This document shows, one piece after another, positions 55,801-64,000 of a stretch of DNA of 64,000 nt; position 1 is the first letter of the stretch; each line of letters opens with the position of its first letter. The stretch covers positions 3,224,001 to 3,288,000 of the forward strand of contig NZ_JASD01000008.1 in assembly GCF_000622385.1 (NCBI RefSeq). The letters run 5' to 3'. The DNA is from Sulfitobacter noctilucicola (GTDB taxonomy: Bacteria > Pseudomonadota > Alphaproteobacteria > Rhodobacterales > Rhodobacteraceae). Made by a program: the position numbers and the translations under genes. Below the pieces are notes generated by a model that searched no databases, was not told the origin of the DNA, and worked only from the letters and a program-made list of their open reading frames with translations.

Positions 55801-57018
55801 ATGCCACATTCCTCCTTCTTGATGAGCCGTCTGGAATTTATCCTCCTGATTGCGGTGATGTTTGCAATTGTCGCATTTTCTATCGACTCAATGCTGCCTG
55901 CCCTGCCCGAGATCGCCGCAGAATTGACACCGGAAGATGCGAACCGCGCGTCCCTGATCCTCACCTCCTTCGTGCTGGGCATGGGGATTGGCACATTCAT
56001 CGCAGGGCCGCTCTCTGACGCTTACGGGCGACGCCGGATTATCGCGGTCGGGATCGGGATCTATATCGTTTCGGCAGCAGTGGCATGGGCCAGCTCAAGC
56101 ATCGAGGTGATGCTGATTGCACGTCTGTGTCAGGGGATCGGCGCGGCAGGTCCGCGGATCGTCTCTGTCGCTGTGGTCCGCGATCTGTTTGCCGGCCGCG
56201 AGATGGCAAAGATTGTGTCTGTTGTCATGATGGTATTCACGCTCATTCCGGCCTTTGCCCCTATGATGGGCGCCTTCATCATTGACGGCTTTGGCTGGCG
56301 CGCGATCTTTCTGGCATTCGTTCTGTTCGCCAGCTTTGCCGCAATCTGGATGGGATTGCGCCTGCCAGAAACGCTTGCCCCGACTGCCCGCCGTCCTATG
56401 CGGTTTTCATTGATCATCGCCGCCTTGGGGGAAATCTTTGCAAACCCTTCTGTTCGGGTTTCCATCCTTGTGCAGACGCTGGCCATGGCCATGCTTTTCA
56501 GCATTCTGCTGATGGTGCAGCCTATATATTATGAGGTTTTTGACCGTGCAGAGAGCTTCCCCTACTGGTTCTGCATTGTGGGCCTGCTCGCGGGATCAGC
56601 AAGCCTGCTGAACGCGGTTCTTGTGGTGCGTCTGGGTATGCGCTTTCTGGTGACTGCAACATTGGCTGCGCAGATTGTCATCTCGTCGCTGATGCTTGGC
56701 CTCGACCTTGCCTCCCTGCCCGACCCTTATGGCTTTGCCGCTTTTGTTGTGTTCCAAACTGGTCTGTTCTTTCAGGCGGGATTAACACTGGGCAACCTCA
56801 ATGCCATCGCGATGGAGCCTATGGGCCATATCGCAGGCATTGCTGCCTCTGTTGTCGCGGCTGTTTCCACCACACTGGCTGCCGCACTCGCATCGCCCGT
56901 CGGCTTGATGTTCGACGGCACAATTCAACCGCTTGTGGCAGCAATTCTCTTGTTTGCTGTGCTTGGATTTCTCCTGATGCTGTATCTGGGGCGCATCGAG
57001 AAACGGGCCGGCCTGTAG
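55801..57018 (+). CDS. Bcr/CflA family multidrug efflux MFS transporter
   Basis: A 405-residue, 12-helix transporter. It has the DHA1 motif FIAGPLSDAYGRRRIIAVG between helices 2 and 3, the AARIVSVAVVRDLFAGREMAK-type helix 4/5 loop typical of Bcr/CflA, and a long N-terminal helix with SIDSMLPALPEIA. It exports drugs or small peptides by proton antiport. A short hairpin CTGACGC/GCGTCAG (55747-55766) lies upstream. Convergent with mfd, 7 bases apart. Confidence 0.88.
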   Translation: MPHSSFLMSRLEFILLIAVMFAIVAFSIDSMLPALPEIAAELTPEDANRASLILTSFVLGMGIGTFIAGPLSDAYGRRRIIAVGIGIYIVSAAVAWASSSIEVMLIARLCQGIGAAGPRIVSVAVVRDLFAGREMAKIVSVVMMVFTLIPAFAPMMGAFIIDGFGWRAIFLAFVLFASFAAIWMGLRLPETLAPTARRPMRFSLIIAALGEIFANPSVRVSILVQTLAMAMLFSILLMVQPIYYEVFDRAESFPYWFCIVGLLAGSASLLNAVLVVRLGMRFLVTATLAAQIVISSLMLGLDLASLPDPYGFAAFVVFQTGLFFQAGLTLGNLNAIAMEPMGHIAGIAASVVAAVSTTLAAALASPVGLMFDGTIQPLVAAILLFAVLGFLLMLYLGRIEKRAGL

Positions 57019-57025
57019 CCCCAAT

Positions 57026-60000
57026 TCAAGCTTTCTTCTTGGCTTTCTCTTTCGCGATAACATGCTCTGCCAAATCGCGTGCGATGGCAAAGCCGCCTTT
57101 GATCTTGTCTGCGTCCGTCTTCCAGTCGCGGCGCACGACAATTTTGTTGTCCTTCACCTTTGCCAATCCGCGCTGGTCCTGAATAAACTGCACCAACCCC
57201 TCGGGTGAGGCGAATTTATCGTTGTGGAACTGAACCGTGGCACCTTTGGGTCCGCCATCGAGCTTGGAGATACCCGCGCGTTTACACATCGCCTTGATCC
57301 GAACAACCAACATCAGTGTATTCACCTCTTTGGGCAAAGGCCCGAAGCGGTCAATCAGTTCGGCCGCAAAGCCCTCAAGCTCCACTTTCGTGCTGAGGCC
57401 CGACAAGCGGCGGTAAAGTCCCAACCGCACATCCAAATCAGGCACATATGCCTCCGGGATCAGGACAGGCACACCAAGATTGATTTGTGGCGCCCATTGC
57501 TCATCCGCTTCTGAAAGACCTTCCATCTGGCCCGACTTGATCTTGGCAATCGCCTCCTCAAGCATGGACTGGTACATCTCGAAGCCCACATCGCGCATCT
57601 GGCCCGACTGTTCTTCGCCCAGCAGGTTACCGGCACCTCGGATGTCCATGTCCTGACTGGCAAGGGTAAAGCCTGCACCAAGGGTATCAAGGCTTCCCAA
57701 AACGCGCAGACGTTTCTCTGCCAAGGGAGTCAGCTTGGAACGCGGTTTGGTGGTCAAATAGGCATAGGCGCGGGTTTTGGAGCGGCCCACCCGCCCCCTG
57801 ATCTGATAAAGCTGTGCCAGACCAAACATATCCGCACGGTGCACGATCATCGTATTCGCCGTCGGGATATCGAGGCCCGATTCAACAATCGTCGTTGCAA
57901 GCAGGATATCGAATTTGCCATCGTAGAAGGCATTCATGCGATCATCAAGCTCACCCGCCGCCATCTGGCCGTGCGCGACTACATAAGTCAGCTCCGGCAG
58001 TTGTTCCTTCAGGAAGTTCTCAATCTCGGGCAAATCGGAAATGCGCGGAACCACATAAAAGCTCTGCCCGCCGCGATAATGCTCGCGCAGGAGAGCCTCG
58101 CGGAGGGTCACCGTATCGAATTCGCTGACGTAGGTGCGGATTGCCAGTCGGTCCACGGGGGGCGTGCCGATGATGCTCAAATCCCGCACACCTGTAAGCG
58201 ACAACTGCAATGTGCGCGGGATCGGCGTCGCGGTCAGTGTCAAAACGTGAATATCAGTCCGCAAAGATTTCAGCCGTTCCTTGTGCTGCACGCCAAAATG
58301 CTGCTCTTCGTCAATGACGAGCAACCCAAGGTTTTGGAACTTGATACCCTTGGCCAGCAGCGCATGTGTGCCGATTACGATATCAACGGTACCTTTGGCC
58401 ATGCCGTCTTTGGTCGCCGCCGCCTCCTTGGCGCTGACAAACCGGCTCAGCGTGCGCACTTCGATCGGGAAGCCGCGGAACCGCTCGGCGAAGCTCTTGT
58501 AGTGCTGGCGCGCCAGCAACGTTGTTGGTGCGATCACCGCGACCTGTACGCCGGACATCGCGGCGATGAACGCGGCACGCATGGCAACTTCGGTTTTACC
58601 AAAACCCACGTCTCCGCAAACCAATCGGTCCATCGGGTTTCCGCTAGTCATGTCATCGACCACATCCGCAATCGCGCGGAGCTGATCGTCAGTCTCGTTG
58701 TAAGGGAAACGTGCGGCGAAGGCGTCCCACATGCCTGGTGGTGGCTCCAGTACCGGCGCACGGCGCAGGGCGCGTTCTGCCGCGATACGGATCAGCTTGT
58801 CCGCCATCTCGCGAATACGTTCTTTGAGTTTGGCTTTCTTGGATTGCCATGCGCCACCGCCCAGCTTGTCCAGCAACCCTTCCTCATGCCCGTATTTGGA
58901 CAACAGCTCGATGTTCTCGACCGGCAGATAAAGCTTTGAGTTCTCCGCGTACTCCAGCAACAGGCATTCGTGCGCGGCGCCGGCGGCGGTGATAACCTCC
59001 ATCCCCAGATAGCGACCGATACCGTGATCCACATGCACAACCAGGTCGCCGGGGCTAAGGCTCTGCGCTTCGGTCAGGAAATTGTCGGCGCGTTTCTTTC
59101 GCTTTGGCCCCCTGATAAGGCGATCACCAAGCACGTCTTGCTCGGATATCACGGTCATATTCTTGGCTTCAAAGCCATGTTCCAGCGGCCAGACAGCCAG
59201 ATGCAGCCCGCGCTTTCCTATCCGCGTGGCGTTCGGTATCGGAATCGCCTCCGAGACACCTTCATCTTCGATCAGGCCGGTCAGGCGCTCGCGTGCGCCT
59301 TCGGAATAGCTTGCGATCACGACAGGCCCATCCTGAAGCTTCGCTTTAATATGTTCTGCCAAGGCACCGAAAAGGCTGATGGATTCCTGCTGTCGTTCCG
59401 GTGCAAAGCTTCGCCCGATGCGCGCGCCCGCGTCAAGAACATTCGGTCCTGTCGGTTGTGGCAGAGGATTGAACTGTATGACGCGGTGATCGGCCGTTGC
59501 CAACAACCACGCCTCATCCGTCAGGTACAGACCTTCCGGCGGTGCCGGCTTATAGACGCTGTCCATCTTGGACCGGTTGGCCATGGCGAGGCGGCGTGTC
59601 TCGTATTGGTCGGCGATGCTGTCCCAGCGCGCCAGCCGCGATGCGATTACCTGGTCATCCAACGTGATCGCGGCCTGCGGGGCGTAGTCAAAAAGCGTGT
59701 CCATTTCATCGTGAAAGAATGCCAGCCAATGCTCTGCGCCTTGGTGCTTACGCCCCGCACTGATCGCCTCGTACAGGGGATCATCCGTGCCTGCGGCCCC
59801 GAATTCGATGCGGTAATTCTGTCGGAATCGTGTAATTGCAGGCTCATCCAGAATGACCTCGGACACCGGCGCGAGCTCGACCACATCCAGTTTTTCTGTG
59901 GTGCGCTGGGTGGCTGGATCAAAGCGTCGCGCCCCGTCCAGCACATCCCCGAAAAGATCAAGGCGTACCGGTCCCAGATCACCCGGCGGATAAATGTCGA

Positions 60001-60481
60001 TGATGCCACCCCGAATGGCATAGTCCCCCGGCTCCATGACCGTTGGGCTTTGTACAAAACCCATCCGCACAAGAAAGGCGCGCAATCCCGCTTCGTCCAC
60101 GCGGCTTCCCACCTTGGCGGACCAGGCAGCATCGCGCAGGACGCTGCGGGCTGGCACGCGCTGGGTAGCTGCGTTCAAGGTGGTCAGAAGAATGAACTTC
60201 TCTGGCATGCCGTGGACCAAAGCAGCAAGCGTTGCCATACGCTGTGCCAAAATGTCGGCGTTTGGCGACACGCGGTCATATGGCAAACAATCCCACCCCG
60301 GAAAGGTCACGACAGGCATGTCGGGTGCGAAAAATGCAAGTGCGGCTTGCATCGCTGCCATCCGTTTGTCGTCGCGGGCCACGTGCACCACAGGATTGCC
60401 ACGGGCAACCTCATCCAGCACAGCGCGTGCATCAAAGCCTTCAGGCACTCCGGAGAGCGTAATTTTCGAGATATCTACCAT
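57026..60481 (-). CDS. mfd: Transcription-repair coupling factor Mfd
   Basis: DNA translocase that removes RNA polymerase stalled at lesions and recruits UvrA. The 1151-residue protein has the UvrB-like N-terminal modules and the RNA-polymerase-interacting domain with [17 protein letters not shown] (about 478-494). The translocase has Walker [10 protein letters not shown] (about 620) and DEEQ box in [10 protein letters not shown] (about 720), and a TRG motif and C-terminal autoinhibitory domain complete it. Size is full. The Shine-Dalgarno at ATG 60481 is weak, which may limit expression. Confidence 0.97.
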   Translation of the reverse strand: MVDISKITLSGVPEGFDARAVLDEVARGNPVVHVARDDKRMAAMQAALAFFAPDMPVVTFPGWDCLPYDRVSPNADILAQRMATLAALVHGMPEKFILLTTLNAATQRVPARSVLRDAAWSAKVGSRVDEAGLRAFLVRMGFVQSPTVMEPGDYAIRGGIIDIYPPGDLGPVRLDLFGDVLDGARRFDPATQRTTEKLDVVELAPVSEVILDEPAITRFRQNYRIEFGAAGTDDPLYEAISAGRKHQGAEHWLAFFHDEMDTLFDYAPQAAITLDDQVIASRLARWDSIADQYETRRLAMANRSKMDSVYKPAPPEGLYLTDEAWLLATADHRVIQFNPLPQPTGPNVLDAGARIGRSFAPERQQESISLFGALAEHIKAKLQDGPVVIASYSEGARERLTGLIEDEGVSEAIPIPNATRIGKRGLHLAVWPLEHGFEAKNMTVISEQDVLGDRLIRGPKRKKRADNFLTEAQSLSPGDLVVHVDHGIGRYLGMEVITAAGAAHECLLLEYAENSKLYLPVENIELLSKYGHEEGLLDKLGGGAWQSKKAKLKERIREMADKLIRIAAERALRRAPVLEPPPGMWDAFAARFPYNETDDQLRAIADVVDDMTSGNPMDRLVCGDVGFGKTEVAMRAAFIAAMSGVQVAVIAPTTLLARQHYKSFAERFRGFPIEVRTLSRFVSAKEAAATKDGMAKGTVDIVIGTHALLAKGIKFQNLGLLVIDEEQHFGVQHKERLKSLRTDIHVLTLTATPIPRTLQLSLTGVRDLSIIGTPPVDRLAIRTYVSEFDTVTLREALLREHYRGGQSFYVVPRISDLPEIENFLKEQLPELTYVVAHGQMAAGELDDRMNAFYDGKFDILLATTIVESGLDIPTANTMIVHRADMFGLAQLYQIRGRVGRSKTRAYAYLTTKPRSKLTPLAEKRLRVLGSLDTLGAGFTLASQDMDIRGAGNLLGEEQSGQMRDVGFEMYQSMLEEAIAKIKSGQMEGLSEADEQWAPQINLGVPVLIPEAYVPDLDVRLGLYRRLSGLSTKVELEGFAAELIDRFGPLPKEVNTLMLVVRIKAMCKRAGISKLDGGPKGATVQFHNDKFASPEGLVQFIQDQRGLAKVKDNKIVVRRDWKTDADKIKGGFAIARDLAEHVIAKEKAKKKA

Positions 60482-60512
60482 GGCAGGTGAATTGGACTAA
60501 AGACCGGCGCTG

Positions 60513-61052
60513 TCAACCGCCCAATGGTCCGAGCGAGACATTCTGGTACATCCCCCAGAGTGCAGTCACAAAAATTGAGATCATGCCGATGATCTGGGTA
60601 TAGAGCCGGTGCCGGTTGAGCCGCTTGTAAAGTCGCTCGCCCCCTTCATCATCTGCAAGGATCAGCCGTGCAGTTGAAAGGCTCAGCATCCCGACCAGCG
60701 ACAGGGGAAATGCCAGCAGAAAGACAGCTTGAGCAAACTCCAACTGATACACAAAGCCCAAAAGCGCCAACGTGGTCAGGAAGAAGCAGGCAAACCCCGC
60801 AAGCCAAAGGCCTGAGACATGACCGATATAAAGCAACCGGTTCACGTTAATGCGCACCATATCTTCCAGATCGACTTCTGCCTGATCCCCATGCCTGCGC
60901 GCCCTCAGCACCATGTCGTAGGGCACGCCCAGCACCCAATGGCTGGCGGTCGACCAGACCACAGCAAGAACAATCCAGAACCAAAGGTTCGAGAAAGAGC
61001 GCATGTCGATCAGCTCAAAAAGGGTTTGATACCAGTCCAAAACAGGCCTCAT
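60513..61052 (-). CDS. Multi-helix membrane protein, conserved in Rhodobacterales
   Basis: The 179-residue product from ATG 61052 has about four helices (around residues 20-40, 80-103, 104-128 and 152-172) and a conserved-looking STASHWVLGVPYDMVLRARR loop. I do not recognise a named family. A start at 61004 is an alternative; the long frame to 61172 would overlap the hemB promoter region and is not supported. It is upstream of mfd by 31 bases on the same strand and probably shares its transcript. Confidence 0.65.
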   Translation of the reverse strand: MRPVLDWYQTLFELIDMRSFSNLWFWIVLAVVWSTASHWVLGVPYDMVLRARRHGDQAEVDLEDMVRINVNRLLYIGHVSGLWLAGFACFFLTTLALLGFVYQLEFAQAVFLLAFPLSLVGMLSLSTARLILADDEGGERLYKRLNRHRLYTQIIGMISIFVTALWGMYQNVSLGPLGG

Positions 61053-61157
61053 CAGATCATTTGAGGGGGCATACCCAAGGTTGTGGGTAATTCCTACCCT
61101 TGAGCGGCCAGATTTTTCATGCCAAGCCTTGAGGCCAGCCAACTGAGGTATTTTTGC

Positions 61158-62156
61158 ATGAATCCCGTCCAAGCGCCCTATCCCGCCACCCGTTTGCGCC
61201 GCACCCGTGTCACCCCCGCGGTGAGAGCGCTAGTGCGCGAAAATGCGCTTGAAGTCGGTGATCTGATCTGGCCGGTATTTGTGCGCTCTGGTGAAGGGAT
61301 CGAAGAGCCGGTGCCCTCCATGCCCGGCGTTATGCGACGATCGGTAGACAAGATTGTTGACGCCGCAGCAGAAGCCGACGCTCTCGGGATTGGCGCGATG
61401 TGTATCTTTCCCTACACCGGAATAGAAGAGCGGACCGAAGACTGTGCGGGGGCCTGGGCGCCGGACAACCATGCCAACCGGGCCATTTCCGCAATCAAGG
61501 ACCGTTTTCCACACATCGCCGTGATGAGCGATGTGGCGCTCGACACCTATAATATCAACGGGCATGACGGCTTTGTCGAAGACGGCATTATCGTCAATGA
61601 CCGCACCGTTGAAGCGCTGGTGAAGATGTCACTTTCTCAGGCAGTAGCAGGTGTCGATATCATCGGGCCGTCTGACATGATGGACGGCCGTATTGCTGCT
61701 ATCCGAGGCGCGCTTGAAGCGCAGGGTCATTCCGATGTGATGATCCTCAGTTATGCGGCGAAATATGCTTCTGCTTTTTATGGCCCGTTCCGCGATGCGG
61801 TTGGCGCATCGGGTGCATTGACCGGCGACAAGAAGACCTACCAGATGGATCCGGCGAACTCAGACGAAGCGTTGCGCCTTGTGGCACGCGATCTTTCGGA
61901 AGGCGCAGATATGGTCATGGTCAAGCCGGGCCAGCCCTATCTGGATATCTGCCGACGCGTCAAAGATGCTTTTGGGGCGCCGACGTTCGCCTATCAGGTG
62001 TCCGGTGAATACGCGATGGTCAAGGCAGCTGCCCAGAATGGCTGGATTGACGAAGAGCGTGTCATGATGGAGAGCCTGATGGCCTTCAAACGCGCAGGTT
62101 GTGATGGGATTCTCACCTATTTTGCACCAGCTGCCGCACGTCTGCTGCAAGGCTGA
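61158..62156 (+). CDS. hemB: Delta-aminolevulinic acid dehydratase (porphobilinogen synthase)
   Basis: Joins two 5-aminolevulinate molecules to porphobilinogen for heme, chlorophyll and B12. The 332-residue protein has the two active-site lysines, Lys202 (SYAAKYASAFYGPFR) and Lys256 (MVMVKPGQPYL, Schiff base). The zinc-site cysteines of other HemB are replaced by DVALDTY (125-131), so this is the zinc-independent, Mg/K type described from Rhodobacter and Pseudomonas. ATG 61158 has a GAGG site upstream. Confidence 0.95.
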   Translation: MNPVQAPYPATRLRRTRVTPAVRALVRENALEVGDLIWPVFVRSGEGIEEPVPSMPGVMRRSVDKIVDAAAEADALGIGAMCIFPYTGIEERTEDCAGAWAPDNHANRAISAIKDRFPHIAVMSDVALDTYNINGHDGFVEDGIIVNDRTVEALVKMSLSQAVAGVDIIGPSDMMDGRIAAIRGALEAQGHSDVMILSYAAKYASAFYGPFRDAVGASGALTGDKKTYQMDPANSDEALRLVARDLSEGADMVMVKPGQPYLDICRRVKDAFGAPTFAYQVSGEYAMVKAAAQNGWIDEERVMMESLMAFKRAGCDGILTYFAPAAARLLQG

Positions 62157-62171
62157 TTTGGCTCGCGGGGG

Positions 62172-63869
62172 CTAGGCACGTCTGCGAAAGTCAGCGGCTG
62201 GCTGTTCGTTCTCCCGGGTCACAAATTCCGCTGCCTGTGCCATTAGATCGTTGGCGCTCGCGGTAAGACGGTTGGTTGCCTTTGCCATTTCGTCCATTGT
62301 GCCCGCGCTTTCTTTGCTCTCCTTTTCAACGGTCAGGATCGTGTTGCTGATGCTGCTGATGGTATCGGCCTGGCTTAGTGACCTGCCTGCAATGCTCTCG
62401 ATCCTTGCCGAGATATCTTCGACGCCGGCTCTCACTGATTGCAACGACTCAACAGTATCTGAAACGTGCTTTACCCCCAGCTTTACGTGGTTTTGGCTGT
62501 CTCCGATCAGCCCATTGATATCGCGTGCGGCATCCGAAGACCGCTGTGCAAGGGCTCTCACCTCAGAGGCGACCACCGCAAATCCGCGTCCCGCATCTCC
62601 TGCACGTGCGGCTTCAACGCCGGCATTGAGGGCCAGCAAGTTTGTTTGAAAAGCGATCTGCTCAATCACACCGATGATGGCAGAGATTTCGTTCGCGGAT
62701 TTGTCGATCTCTGACATGGCGGCAGATGCGCGCCCGACAACCTCGGCGCTGGTTTCGGTGTTGGATTTCACCTGTTGGACGGCGTTTGATGTGGAGGAGG
62801 CATCGGTCGCGGTCTCTCTGGCGTCTTGCGCCACGGATTGCATGTGGTTTGATGCCTGCTCGGCGCGGGCCGCCTGACCGGCAGCTGTTTTTGATGCACC
62901 ACTGATTTTGTTTACGATGTTATGGGCCTCGGTCTGCATCTGAGAGCTTTGGCAAGACATTTTGCCCAAAGCAAAGTTCAGCGCCTGGGCAGTGGTGTTG
63001 AAGTCGGCGCGTAGATCCTCGTATTCCGCCGGAAATACAGTATCGATTTGCAGGCTGACATTCTTGTGGGCGAGCGCTTCCAGCCCCTGACCCAAGGACC
63101 GCACAACCATGCGCAGCTCTTCGGATTGCTGACGCGCTTCTTCTTCACGCTCCTGATCCAGTTCACGTGCACGCTGCTCTGCCTGTGCGACCTTGGCACG
63201 CTGCCGCTCAGATGTACTCAGCGCTTCTTCTGCGGCTTTCTGCGCCTCTTGCGCGGCCTTGTCGTTTAGTTCTGCGGTGGCCAAAGCCGCGAGGGCGTCG
63301 GTGCGTGCCTTCTCCGAGCTGGTGGTGGCAGCTTGCACATCGGCGATCTGGGACAGGTTTTCAGCAAGAAGGCGGTTGATTCCGACAATTGTTGTTATCA
63401 ATGCGGTCGCCTCGATCAAAACGATGACCGCATGCAGCACGGTGCGTTCCAAATTCATTAAGAGGTCGGTCGATGGATAGATGAGCGCAGGGAAAAAGAG
63501 CGCCAGCGATAGGTGATGGAGCGCAATCGCAGCAGTTGCGACCACCATAGTGCGTACATCCCGCACAGACACAAGACAGGCAAGGAAGGCAAAAAATGCC
63601 ATGTGACTGTCTGACTGCCACGAATGCCCAGATAAGGATGCGGTAAATGCGGCGGCCTGCCCGATGAGCGCTAGGCCGAGAATTATGTTCGACGACCGTG
63701 CTTTGCTTAACGCCCAAAGCGACATGCCGGCAAACACAACAGCCATCAATGGTGCACCCCAAATGCTGTTTCCGGCAAAGGCGTTGGTCACAAAGATAAG
63801 TGGAGCCATCGCGCATGTCATCCCGACAAGCAGTCTGGGCGCGGGGATTTTGATCAATTTAGACAACAT
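62172..63869 (-). CDS. Methyl-accepting chemotaxis protein with six-helix membrane sensor
   Basis: The 565-residue transducer has six predicted membrane helices in its first 170 residues and no periplasmic ligand domain. Helix 5 has a His-His pair ([14 protein letters not shown]). A coiled-coil (about 175-290) with a HAMP-like stretch leads to the cytoplasmic signalling domain (about 330-550). The hairpin tip [20 protein letters not shown] (in part) and [13 protein letters not shown] are visible there. It signals to CheA/CheW elsewhere. The sensor may respond to membrane state or redox rather than to a soluble ligand; that is inference. Confidence 0.9.
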   Translation of the reverse strand: MLSKLIKIPAPRLLVGMTCAMAPLIFVTNAFAGNSIWGAPLMAVVFAGMSLWALSKARSSNIILGLALIGQAAAFTASLSGHSWQSDSHMAFFAFLACLVSVRDVRTMVVATAAIALHHLSLALFFPALIYPSTDLLMNLERTVLHAVIVLIEATALITTIVGINRLLAENLSQIADVQAATTSSEKARTDALAALATAELNDKAAQEAQKAAEEALSTSERQRAKVAQAEQRARELDQEREEEARQQSEELRMVVRSLGQGLEALAHKNVSLQIDTVFPAEYEDLRADFNTTAQALNFALGKMSCQSSQMQTEAHNIVNKISGASKTAAGQAARAEQASNHMQSVAQDARETATDASSTSNAVQQVKSNTETSAEVVGRASAAMSEIDKSANEISAIIGVIEQIAFQTNLLALNAGVEAARAGDAGRGFAVVASEVRALAQRSSDAARDINGLIGDSQNHVKLGVKHVSDTVESLQSVRAGVEDISARIESIAGRSLSQADTISSISNTILTVEKESKESAGTMDEMAKATNRLTASANDLMAQAAEFVTRENEQPAADFRRRA

Positions 63870-63892
63870 GGTAGGTTCCTATAATCAATGGC

Positions 63893-64000
63893 TTAACTGC
63901 ACAGAAATGCGAAACGGCGGGCATCAAGAACGCGCCACGCGCCTGAAAGCGTCAGGTTGTGCAGCAATGTCCCATCTCCGGTGGCAAAAACCGCCAGAGG
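63893..64000 (-). CDS. C-terminal end of an unidentified protein (cut by the window edge)
   Basis: On the minus strand the frame is open from the window edge to a TAA at 63895-63893, giving 35 residues that include FATGDGTLLHNLTLSGAW and end in ARRFAFLCS. The stop lies 23 bases before the chemotaxis gene on the same strand, which fits an upstream operon partner. Family cannot be named from so little, and a chance frame of this length is possible. Confidence 0.45.
   Translation of the reverse strand, partial: PLAVFATGDGTLLHNLTLSGAWRVLDARRFAFLCS

Noticed and set aside
58970..60490. 506-codon plus-strand frame opposite mfd, with another of 366 codons at 57839-58939
   Set aside because: Both are antisense to mfd, which has clear helicase motifs. 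Their sequences are rich in Arg, Cys and His as expected of shadow frames.

Overview
The window reads as chromosomal DNA of an alphaproteobacterium of the Rhodobacterales, most likely a marine Roseobacter-clade organism (Sulfitobacter-like; the genus is a guess). Lineage markers are CckA next to recA, a Usg family protein, a DUF6356 protein, a eukaryote-type NADP isocitrate dehydrogenase, COX15-type heme A synthase, a DmdB-type acyl-CoA ligase and a GTTC-N7-GTTC LexA box at recA. About 57 protein genes, one tRNA gene and one probable small RNA gene are packed densely on both strands. No rRNA, insertion sequence, integrase, phage module or CRISPR array is visible.

Layout. 1-1540: a tightly overlapping set (end of an alpha/beta hydrolase, a small unknown protein, an HD-domain nucleotidase-like protein, a four-helix membrane protein). 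1632-6937: icd, DUF6356, Lrp-type regulator, SMR pump, MscS channel, typA. 6991-17091: DUF1330, alaS, recA, a sulfotransferase-like gene, cckA, an RsmB-type rRNA methyltransferase and guaB. 17227-22492: agmatinase, a low-GC exported ClpP-like protein, a RACo-type corrinoid activator and a methyltransferase. 22532-25042: tRNA-Gly(CCC) followed by two unrecognised genes on the minus strand. 25331-28016: DmdB-type ligase, thioesterase and acetyltransferase. 28218-31974: the zwf-pgl-pgi operon with a LacI-type operator in its promoter. 32173-34552: radical SAM protein, DUF2855, Usg. 34741-38920: gyrA and three small paralogous exported proteins. 39024-43251: M32 carboxypeptidase, ctaA, trmJ, ThiE-like protein. 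43295-47980: HupE/DUF4198 divergent pair, pseudouridine catabolism (psuK, psuG), DUF502. 48015-51980: patatin and bdhA, a probable sRNA, an orphan peptide-type binding protein. 52058-57018: XRE-cupin regulator, acyl-CoA ligase, FrnE, TagD-like protein, Bcr/CflA pump. 57026-64000: mfd, a membrane protein, hemB, a chemotaxis transducer and a gene cut by the window edge.

How the genes work together. Most are housekeeping: central carbon (icd; zwf-pgl-pgi feeding Entner-Doudoroff or pentose phosphate flux), translation (alaS, typA, RsmB-type and TrmJ methyltransferases), DNA topology and repair (gyrA, recA, mfd), cell-cycle signalling (cckA), heme synthesis (hemB, ctaA) and purine synthesis (guaB). 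The parts most worth a second look are a 77-nt minus-strand sRNA candidate upstream of bdhA with a near-consensus promoter and a strong terminator, the unrecognised gene pair beside tRNA-Gly, the three tandem small exported proteins after gyrA, and the HupE/DUF4198 genes whose start codons overlap head to head.
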